Below, piece by piece: positions 1-12,000 of a stretch of DNA of 38,398 bases. A program made the position numbers and the translations under genes. The number at the start of each line of letters is the position of its first letter. Position 1 is the first letter of the stretch. The stretch lies in contig JANLIJ010000161.1 in NCBI GenBank assembly GCA_024653575.1, forward strand, positions 1 to 38,398. The letters are read 5' to 3'. The notes under the pieces are model-generated. The model ran no database searches and had not been told where the DNA came from. It saw only the letters and a program-made list of their open reading frames with translations. The DNA is from Candidatus Kaiserbacteria bacterium (GTDB taxonomy: Bacteria > Patescibacteriota > Minisyncoccia > Phycocordibacterales > UBA918).

Positions 1-2
1 GC

Positions 3-3000
3 TTTGATATAACGCAGAGCCCACTCGACATTACAGGAGTTTCGACGACAACCTATAACAATCTCTGTCTCAGGGCAACACTCTCGACAACAAATTCGAG
101 CATTCCAAGTCTCGACGACTGGACGCTCTCTTGGGAGCGGGAGCCATACCTCATACAGGCAGATTATCGTTGGTATGCAAACTCAACATCAACAACACCA
201 ACAGACCCTTGGCCTGTCGGCGCCGTTGACGTTGATGAAGATGAAGCAATTATTACTGCGTCTCCAGGGCTTGGTTCTGTCCTTCGTCTCCGTATGAGTA
301 TTCACGATGAAAACGTAGCGCTCTCAACATCAACCTCTGCATTTAAATTACAGTATGCTTCAAGTACCGATTGTACTGTTGCAACATGGAGTGATGTGGG
401 AGCTATTGGTTCATCAAGTCCAGAATGGCGTGGCTACAATAATGCGGGCATATCCGATGGTGTGACGCTCTCTTCACTCCTTCTCTCCACAACGACTGTG
501 TTGGGGACGTATGAGGAAGCAAATAGCTCAGCGCTCAATCCAAATATAGTTGGTGTAGGAAATGACGTTGAATTTGACTGGGTGCTGGAACACAATGGTC
601 TTGCGGGTACGCAGTATTGTTTTAGGGCAGTTACCTCGGATGGGGTTGAGTTAAATGAATACACAAACTATCCAACACTTACCACAAATGCGAGCCCAAA
701 TCAGCCAACACTTTCAACATTGTTTGATAACGAGAAGACTGCAACGGTGACACCAAATTTCCAATTCTCCGCATCAGACCCTGAGGGAGAGGATCTCTCG
801 TATCAAATACAAATTGATAATGATTATGCCTTTGACTCGACTGTTGCTGACAGAAATACCGTTGATGACGGAACTATGTTTGAAAACCTTGCTACTCCAG
901 CTGACAAAGACCCGTTCAATACCGGTGAGACAATTGAGTTCAGACTATCCTCAGCACTTACTAATGGTGTGACATATTATTGGCGTGTGCGCTCGAAGGA
1001 CCCGAACGGATCAGGTGCGTGGGGAAGTTGGTCTCAGATACGAAGTTTCACTATTGATACTGGACTCACCGCAAGTGCATGGTTCCAGACAACTGATGAG
1101 CAATTTGATACTGATTCGCTTGAAGATACAGAAACAAGTGTTGCTGAGTCTGTCTCACTTTCGGGTGGGTTCACTACGGGTACAACGACCGGTACTGAAG
1201 TTCGTTTCGATTGGGGAACATCAGGTAACGCATGGGACTCATTTACCTTCACTGATGTAGAGGCCTCAAGTGATCTTAAGTATAGAATTCAGTATTACGA
1301 AAATGAAGTGTGGGCAGACATTCCTGATACAGACCTTCCAGGTAACTCGACTGGGTTCGACACTTCCCCCGTAAATCTTCTTGGGTTGGATACAGCGACA
1401 TATAACACGATACGAGTCGTTGCGGTGTTTACCGATGCGGGAGCATCACCGGTACTTCAGGAATGGACTATATATTGGGGTTATAAAATACTTCCTCCCG
1501 ATATCAATATGCTGTTCCCCAATGAGCGACAGGCAACTACAACGCCAGTTCTTGAATTCTTTACCAGTGACCCTCAGGGAGATACGCTCGTGTATCAGGT
1601 GCAGTGGTCAACGACATACAATTTCACAGCGTCAACAACAAGAACCTCAAGTTCAAGTAGTGGTTTCGCAAACATAACGACACCGGCAGATACGAGTCCA
1701 TTTAATTCAGGTGAGCTTATTCAGTACACAATACAGCCAGGGGATGCGCTCACGGACAATGTCACATATTGGTGGCGCGTGCGTGCCGTCGACCCCTTAG
1801 GTTCAAATAATTATTCTGCGTTCACTGACCCACAGAGTTTTACCGTGAGCTCAACGACAAATGTCTCAACATGGTTCCAGACAACGAGTGAGCAGTTTTT
1901 GACTGATTCGCTATCAGGAATAACAACTCTTGCGCAGTCAGCAACTGTCGCAACAACTGCAATTGAGTCGCTCGTTGGGTACGCAGAGGGCACTGCGCCC
2001 GAGCCACGATATAGATTGTGGGATGGTACAGTCTGGGGGTCAGAATTGCAGGCACTCTCCGTAGGCTCAGCAATTACATGGCTTTCAACAAAACCGGGTG
2101 AGACACGAGAAGAATATTTACTCGGGACACTTGGCACAGACGGTGACGTAAATATTCAGGTGTATCAAAATGGGTCGTGGGGAAATTTGCAGGAGATTAC
2201 CACCGGTGTCCCGAACACAACTGCACGCGGGTTTGATATTGCATACGAAAATGTCTCAGGTGATGCAATGGTTGTTTCCTGTGACGGTGACGCTGACCCT
2301 GTATATTACATTTGGGATGGTGCGTGGACACTTGGAGGGACTATCAATCTCAATTCATCAAACAACTGTACGTGGATTCGTCTCATGTCAGACCCAGTCT
2401 CAGATGAGATAATCCTTATGGCTCGGGACAGCAGTGGTCTCTACTATGAACTCTTCGTGTGGAGTGGTTCGTCATGGGGCAACAGTACAACACTTGGTTC
2501 TATGAATGAGGTTGTACACGAGGGGGTTACCGGCTCGTATGAGGAAAGTGGTGCTCAAGCGGTGGTTGTTGCGTCAAATGGTATTAATGCGAGTTTCGTC
2601 TGGAAGGCGTGGGACGGCGCAGTGTGGAGTGCGACGACTACTGTTGCACTCGGTGATGACTTTGAATCGGGAGCACTCGTCTCAGATGTTGGGTCTGATA
2701 ACATGGCGCTCTGTTACGTTGACGAGGACAATGACATCGGTGCGGTACGGTGGACAGGGGCAGGATTTGTCGCCACCGTTGAACTAGAGACAGCGTGGGC
2801 TGCGGGAAGTACGGTAAAAAATGATCGCCCCGTCGATTGTCTCTTTGAGGTTGGTGGAGCTCGTGACGGGTATATTATGGTTGCCTATAGCGACACCACA
2901 AATGTTCGCTATCGGGTTTGGGATGGTGCTGTGTGGGTTGCTGAGGCGAGCGTTTCAACAATTCAGGACTCTGCACGTGTACAACTTCGTCGCACATTTG

Positions 3001-6000
3001 CAAACCTCCCACAGCTTGTTGCGTACGATATGACCAACGACCGCTACGATTATTCAAGCTGGAACGGGGCCACGTGGAGCGTATTTCAAAGTCTTGAGAC
3101 AAACGGCGTCTCAGGAGCGTACCCATACAAAGAGCCGTTCATGATTGCGCCACGCAACCCCGGCTCGACAGGTACCATTGTCGGGAATCCAGGGATTGCC
3201 TTTTACGACGGGGCTGGTCCATATTGGCAGGAACTCAATTGGACTGACTCAGAGCCAAGTGGTTCAACGATTTTGTATCAAGTTGAGTACTATGATGGTG
3301 TTTCGTGGGAACTTGTTCCAGATTCACTCATCCCTAACAATTCCGTCGGTACATCGACTGGCCCTATCAGTCTCATAAATGTATTGCCTGTCTCGACATA
3401 CAATATGATACGTCCCGTTGCCAATCTCAGTTGTAATCTGGGGACCTGTCCGACACTCAGCGACTGGACACTCACATGGTCAGCGGGTATTACTGTCTCA
3501 GGAACAGCGCAACAGTACGATCAATCCGCGAACCTCACCTCCGGAACTGTGGCAGTCGCCATAAATGGTGCGCTTCAAGTGGGAAGAACAGGCACTATTT
3601 CAGGTGGAACGTGGTCTATTGCGAACGTCAACGCTGCTCCTGGGGATGTAATTACAGTATTTATTTCTGGTGTTGCCGATACAAACGAAGCCGTTGCAAA
3701 GGCTCGATATGATGGAGTAGGAGACATGAGTGGGCTCAGACTCTATGAACGACATGTCACCATCGGTTCAAATGATGCGACATCAACACCGTTCACCAAT
3801 ACAGACCTTGGACTGTATGATTACTCAAATAATGAGGACCTATTCTTCAATGCTACAGGAACAGCACTTTCGACGTGCGTTGAGTCTGGCTGTGCTGATG
3901 CAGAGCTTTACATAATGGCGAGTACCACGTATGCCCCTTCAGGTTCACTGACGCTTCATGATATCGAGAACAACGGTACCCTCATTGCTCAAGGAAATAC
4001 GCTCACCGTCTCGGGAAGTTGGGACAATAATGGAACGACGACGATGGGTACATCTACGGTTATATTCACTGCGACATCAACTACAGAGACTATCGATGGT
4101 ACTGGTTCGATTACAAATGCTTTCTACAACGTTACCTTTGGTAACGGAGCTACTACCGCAACATGGACACCGCTCAGTACGCTTGATATCGATAACAACC
4201 TTACTGTCTCAAACGGAACTCTCTCTCGAGATGGGGTGCAAATAACTGTTGGAGGAAATCTTACAACAGGCGCTTCAGGATTCTGGAGCGGTTCTGCAAC
4301 GACAACCTTTGATGGGACAGGAACAAAGAATTGGTCTGACAGCAATGCGATACTTCAGAATGTTGGTAATGTTCATGTCGATGGCACTTCAAAGACAATC
4401 CAACTCACGGGGAATGTGAAAGCACAAAGTGTCACCATCGGTGCAGATGATATTCTTGATGTATCAACGGGGAACTTTGACATAACGGTACTCACTGATT
4501 GGATAAATAACAACACATTTGTTCCTCGAGCAGGCGAGGTCATTTTTGGAGCGACAACGACAAACAGAATAATTACTGCAGGGGGTGACGCATTTTATGA
4601 CCTCACTTTCAATGGAGTGGGCGGTTCGTGGTCCTTTACTGAGGCTGACCTTTCCGTTACAAATGATTTCAGGGTTTCTACGGGAACAGTGACAATGCCG
4701 ACAGGGACAACAACGCTCTCTGGCTCATGGAATTCAGTTGGCGGAACGTTTGCACATAATAATAGTACGCTCCTCATGACCTCAGGTGGTGTAGAAACAA
4801 TTTCTGCGAGCGGAACGCCATTTACCAATAATTTCTACACGCTCGTTTTCAATGGTTTGGGTAGCTGGTCATTCCTTGATACGAGTGCAACAACCTCAAA
4901 TGATTTCCGTATTCAGCAGGGAACAGTCGTGCTCCCACAGACAACACTCTCTGTCTCGGGGAACTTTATGAACACGGGAGGCACCTTCACGCATAACAGT
5001 GGTACCGTTGCATTTACAGGGACAGGAGCAAGAGTTATCGATACAAATGCATCATTCAACAACGTTTTGTTTGGAGGTAGTGGCTCATGGTCATTCTTTG
5101 ATACATCGGTGACGGTACTCGGTTCGTTTGTTGCAACAAACGGTACCGTGACACTGCCTTCCTCCACACTGACTCTTGGCGGTTCGCTCGTAAACACTGC
5201 TGTCATAAACCACAATTCGGGAACAGTTCTTTTCAACTCGAGCGATACAGGAGAAACGATAAATCTCGGCAACTCACCTCTGTACAATGCAATATTTAAC
5301 AGTACTGGAGGAGGGTGGACCATCACAGCACCTGCCACGACAACAAACAACTTTAGCCTGAGTACAACATCGACATTCACACTAGCAAGTGGTCAGACAC
5401 TCGCGGTGCTAGGAACATTTACCAATAATGTTTCAAACGCCTCAACCACATGGGCGGGTTCAACACTCTCACTTGAAGCGGGTAACTACAGTATCAATAG
5501 TAAGACAAATCTAGGAGATACGTACGATACACTCCGAGTGAAGGCAAGCACCGATATTAAAATGTGGAACTCGAGTGCGTCTCTCTACGTGGTGGATGGT
5601 ACCGGTTCGCTCTACTCGCAGGACCATGCAGGGGTCGATGGGGTCCTCTACATCTTCGGTGCGTATGAAAGAATAAGTGGAAATGAATACTGGAGCTACG
5701 CAACTGACTTTGATGGGACTGCGCTCGGAGGAGGCTCACGACAGGTTGATGTGCGTTTTGCAGGTGGAGCGAGCGCTTCATTTACCGATGCCACACTCCA
5801 AATTCTCGGAACCGCAGTTTCCACAACTACAGTCGATAGACAATCAGGAGGACTCTTTGGGATTGTACTCTCCAATTCGACACTCAATGCACAGTATTAC
5901 GACATACGACATCAAAATGAATTAGGTTTACGACTTCTTAATGGTACTACTATTACTTCACTTGCGAATGGCCACTTTACTGTAGATGCAATTGGAGGTT

Positions 6001-9000
6001 CTGCCATTACTGCTTCAAGTAGTACGATTGATTTAAATCCTGGTTTGCAAATTTACAATGTACAATTTGATACTGCGGTAGGTGCTTTAAGTGATCTCAC
6101 AACGGGAGACGGAGAAAACACATTTATTTTCTTTGATGACTTTAATGATGGTTCTATTAATACATCAAAGTGGACTAAAGATGTCGAGCTTGGCTCTATC
6201 ACAGAGACAGGTGGGTATCTACGTGCTGGGGGTGGTATTGCGTCAGGGAATTACGGGCATGTGTCACTTGGTTCTGAAGTTGGCTATGCAAGTTTCTTGG
6301 ACAACTCTGTAGTATGGAGAGCTCGAAACTCAACAAATGGTATTGGTGAACTTGTATTTAGGGGTGACTATGGAACCAATAGAGGATATAAAGCTCGCTT
6401 TGATCAACGGGTTGGGACAAATGGTAACGCATTTCTTGAAACACCATATTCTGGTTGGACTATCTCCAACGGTACCGGTACTTGTACATCAGACAGTTTA
6501 GAGCCAGTAGCAGACCAGTGGTATCGATATGAAGTTACTGCAAGTAGTACAAACTTCATAATGTACAGAGATGGTGCTTCAATGCGAAATTGTACTGACA
6601 ATACATTTGCTCTCGCCGGAGAAATTGCACTTCAAAACCACTATGGTAGTTACACTGATTATGATTGGGTGGGTGTGCGTCCTTTTGTGACACCAGCTCC
6701 GACTAGTACTTCATGGGGTGTCGAAGAAACTGTACGTACTGGACTCTATAGAGAATCACATGTGGTAACAGGTTCTATAATAGGAGCACAAACTGATTAT
6801 GTGCTTCCGATTACAGTAAATTATGGAGCGGGTACAGATGCTGGCTCAACTATGTACTGTGACAGCCTTTGTAACACAAACTTCTCTGATGTTCGGTTTA
6901 CAAATCAAGATGGTAGTCCACTCAGTTATTGGCGAGATGAATCATTTGCAACATCGAGTACTGCTACATTTTGGGTAAAGTTTGACAGTATACCTGCTTC
7001 ACCAGCAACAACGAGTATTTATGCATACTATGGGGATGTCTCTGGATATAACGTCACTCAATCAGACGGCGCTCCAACTTCATATTGGTGGTTCCGTTCA
7101 TCATTGGGGGATATTGATGGGGAATCGTATGATAATGATACCGGCAACCCAGGTTCAATACGTTGGGATGATAGTGCGCTTACCATAAATGTATCGGGTA
7201 CGGTATATAGCGATGATGGTGTAACTCCAATGAGTGGTCCAACATGTAATGATAGTACACAAAATATTCGTATTGTTGTAGAAGGTGGAAGTTCGTATAC
7301 AGGAGACTGTGCTTCAGCTGATGGCACTTTCAGTATCCCTGGAGTTGTGATTGTGGGTGATCCTGTGGTGACTGCGTATCTGGATACAAACGGTGGGGCA
7401 AAGGGGACTACGGTAACACGTACACCAACAGCTGATATAACTGACTTAGATATTCATCAGAATCGAGTCATTACACGCCACGAGGATACGGCACCATTGA
7501 ATATTCTTAATATGGCAGTATACGACTTTGATAATGATAGTGATATCCGGTTTACTGCAGCTACTGGTACACTCACCGTACTTTCTGGCTCTGAGTTACA
7601 CATCGCATCGACCACTACCTTCGCACCTGTGGGAGATATAACCATCAATGCAAATGCGTCGGGGACTGCGTCTGACGGCTCACTCCACCTTGCGCGCAAC
7701 GCCATACTTACTGGATATGCAACTTCGACATATACGATTGGGGGTAGTTTCACCATGGACGAGGGCGCGGTATTCTCCCCAGCTTCGACAACGGTTGTTA
7801 TGAATGCAACAACGACCGGCAAGACAATCACAACGACCGCTTCACAGGAAATATCATTCAGTACACTTGAGTTCAATGGTGCGGGCGGTGGATGGAATAT
7901 CAATGGTGACGTCCGAGCGTATGAGAATATGCTCGTGACACAGGGAACTGTGTCGGGGACTGCTGATGTAACGGTGGTGAACGGTTCTCTTATAGGAGAC
8001 GGTGTGCTTTCGATGGGGGGTGGTACGACAACAATCAACAGTTCAAATACGCTCGGGGGCGCAACAGCCTGGACGTTTGCGAATCTTGTTCTCGGTAATG
8101 CAAGTCTGGTAGGGACGACAACACCTTCAAGTAATGCAACGACAACCATCCTTGGGAAACTCACCATCAGTACCGCACACTTCCTACATGCAGGTGGTTC
8201 ACTCTGGAATTTCGCGGGAACGGGGAACGTATTTACAGAAAATGGAACCTTTATCGAAGGGACAAGTACTGTGCGATACAGCGGTACTGGTGCTACAAAT
8301 ATCCTCAGCACTACGTACCACAATCTTGACCTTAAAGCGCAGGGTGGCTCACCAACATATACAGCCGTAGGTTTGGGCATCGTCGTAAGCAACAATGCCG
8401 TAATCGGAAATGGGACGACGGTGACTTTTGACACCAGTGACCCCGCGCTCGATGTCAATGGTAATCTCTCCATTGAGACGGGAGGTACATTCATTGGAAG
8501 TGGAAGCGCGTCGACGACTATTGCGGGCGATTGGGACAACAATGGCACCTTTACTGCAAGTGGAGGAACCATTGTGTTTGATGGGGCCAGTGCATCAAAT
8601 ATTTATGCAGGGAACTCATCTTTCAGCAACGTGCGATTCAATGGCATAGGAACATTCACGGTTGCAGAGCACGCAACTGCAACAGTGTCACTTATGCTCC
8701 GAAATGCAGGCTCGTTTACACTCTCAAGTGGGCAGACACTTGCGGTGGATGGTACATTCACCAATGAAATTGGTGGAGCTGGCACTACATGGACAGGAAG
8801 CACACTCTCGCTCTACGGTGGTGGTAATTATGCAATTAACGCGTCAACAACCAGTGATATCTATAATGTATTGAACGTTCGCACAAATACACAGATTCGC
8901 ATGTGGAACAGTAGCGCAAGTACGTACGACGTACATACTTCTGGCTCGCTCTACTCACAGGATCATGCAAATGTAACTGGTGATTTGTATATCTTCGGTG

Positions 9001-12000
9001 CGTACACAAAGAGCGCGGGGACTGATTACTGGAGTCACGCAACTGATTTTGACGGTTCCATTCTTGGTTCTCCACGAAACGTGGATGTGTATGTTGCGGG
9101 TGGCGGAAGCATCCTCTATACGGGGGGAGGACTCTCGGTTGTTGGTGACGCAAGCGCTAGTACAACGATACAAAATCAGGGAAGCGGAACGTATACATTC
9201 CGTATTGGTGGCAATGCATCGACGACGTGGTCATATTACCAAATCAGCAACACTGACTCTTCTGGACTCGTGTTCAGCGGTACACCGACAGTCGTGACAC
9301 TCTCACACGGTGATTTCGATGTCACACAGAACTCAGGTACCGCACTCACGGTGGGTGGTACAGTTATGACACAAAATCCTGCAAGGACATTTACAAATAA
9401 TTCCTTTGCAACATCGACAGGTGTCGGTCCTGCGTATAACGTCACTGCAACGGGTACGACTGTTAGCTCGTGGAGATTTACAAACCATACAGGTACCATT
9501 GATGGTGAAGCGTTTGACGTAGACCCAACGGGTGATCCGGGGTATGTCGTGTGGGATGACTCCGCTGCAAACATCACCGTCTCTGGTATTGTGTATAGTG
9601 ATGAAGGGACTACTCCAATGGGTGCTTCAGTCTGCGATGGCGGAACACAGAGTATTCATCTTCGAGTAGGCGGACTCACTTCATATACTGGTTCCTGTAA
9701 CGGTTCGGGAGCATACTCAATTTCAGGCGTTCTGTATAGTCCTGGAGATTCTCTCATTGTCTATATCGATGGGGAAACAGAGAAAGCCGCGACCGTTACT
9801 GAAGATCCTATTTCAAGCATCGGCAACATGGACCTCTACGAAAATAGAGTCATTGTGCGTCACGAGGGGACTGACCCACTCTCGATAGTTGATATGTCTC
9901 TCTGGGATTCTTCGGATGATGCTGATATTCCATTTACTGCAGTGGATGGGTCTCCAGACACATTGACAGTCCCTGCAAACCGTAAACTTATTGTGTGGGG
10001 GAGTAAGGAATTTGAGCCGAACGGTAACGTAACCGTTTCTGGTGGTGGTGGAGGTTCGGCGTATGACGGTACGCTTGAGCTCTATTCAAGCGCAATCTTT
10101 GACGCGACTGGAAGTGAGACGCACACAATCGGAGGAAGTCTCATTGCTGGTGTTGGGGCAAGTATTGATGACGAGACTTCGACATTCACTTTCACCACAA
10201 CAGGAGGTGCTCGAACTATCGATACAAACGAGTATTCATTCTACAATGCAGTGTTTAATGGTTCAGGAAGTTGGACAATTACAAATACTGCACTTGATGT
10301 TGGTAATGACCTTACCATCACACAGGGTGCAGTAACGCTTCCAAGTGGGACAACGACCATCACCGGCACGCTCTCGGTAACTTCAGGGTCATTCAATGCA
10401 AATGGTGGAAATATGCTGTTCAACTCAGCGACAGCTGAGACAATTACTGCGAGTACCTCTGCATTCAATACACTCACCATCAATGGTGCTGGAAGCTTTG
10501 CCCTTCAAGGCACACATGCGACCGCAACCTCGCGAGTACGAATTGAAAATGGAACATTCACGAGTGTATCGGGTACATTCACGGTTGGTGAGAACTTTAT
10601 CAATGACGGTACGTTTGCCCATAACAGTGGCACCCTACGAATGACGTCTGCTGGTACGGCGGTGCTTACAGCAAGCAGTTCGGATCTTGGGAGTGTCATC
10701 TTTAGTGGAGGAGGCGCGTATTCATTTACTGATGAGGATGTTGCACTTTTGGGCTCACTGACAATTCAAAGTGGTGCAGTAGCGATGGCATCAGGTACTA
10801 TGTCTATCGGGGGGTCATTCGTAAATTCTGGAGGTACATTTACTCACGCAACTGGCACAGTCCTCTTTAATTCAAGCGATGTGGGTGAAACGATTAATTC
10901 AGGTGTGTCAACGTTCAACTCTGTTTCATTCGCAAGTGCGAGTGGCGGATGGACTATTACAAATAATGCGACAACGACAGGGAACTTCTCACTCGTGAGT
11001 GCCACTAGCTTCGCGGTAAGTTCAAGTACTCGACTTGCGGTGCAGGGTGTGTTCACCAACCTTGTGGGCGGAGGCGCAACTACGTGGACAGGGAGTACGC
11101 TCGCAATTAATTCAGGAGTCTCATATACCATAAACACGAAAACAAGTGGTGGAGATACCTACAACACGGTGCTTATCTCATCGAGTACCGCGCTCCGTGC
11201 GTGGGACAGTGCCGGTTCCATCGCCGTTATGGATGCAAACTCATCGTTCTACTCGCAGGACCATGCGGGAGTGAGTGGTTCACTCTATATCTTTGGTAAC
11301 TACGTACGAAGAACAGGTGCTGATTATTGGAGTTATGCAACTGATTTTGATGGTACGGCACTCGGGGGCTCCTCTCGTCAGGCGTTTGTTTATATGGCAA
11401 ATGGTGCAACGACAACACTTACAGGCGGTAGTCTTGATATTGTTGGAACTGCAGGTTTTGATACGACAATAAACAATCAGGGGTCAGGTACATATGGAGT
11501 GAACATTATGGGGGGTACACTCAACGCCCAGTATTATAGTTTCACAAATATGGGAGCTGAAGGTCTTACTCTATCAGGCACCACCACAATCACCTCACTT
11601 ACTGAAGGTAACTTCACGCTTGCGCAGAATGGTGGTTCGCTCATCACACTCTCATCGACAACGCTCAATCACAACGCGGGGCTTGTCGTTACTGGTGCAT
11701 CATTTGCAACGACATCTGCGATTACTGGCTATAACATAAATCTTGTTGGCACAACACCAAGTGCGTGGACGTTTGTAAGTCATACCGGCAACCTCAGTGG
11801 GGAAGCATTCGACAATGATGGGGGTGATGACTGTGGTTCTCTCAGGTGGAGTAACAGCACCTGTCTCCTTACACAGCAATCGGGATATCGGTGGAGGAAC
11901 GATGACGGGGGTGAAGGTGTCCCTAACTCTGAGTGGTTTGATTTGGATTGGGGCAAACGCAAGCGAGTTACCGTTACAAACGCTGATGCTATTGCATACA

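Noticed and set aside
4913-5380. 155-codon minus-strand frame
   Set aside because: Antisense shadow of the super-repeat; similar shadows occur over other super-repeat copies.
7457-8572. 371-codon open frame on the minus strand
   Set aside because: It is wholly antisense to the giant gene; its Pro/Val/Ser-rich translation is what Thr/Gly/Ser-rich codons give on the other strand. It has no domain, signal or ribosome site.
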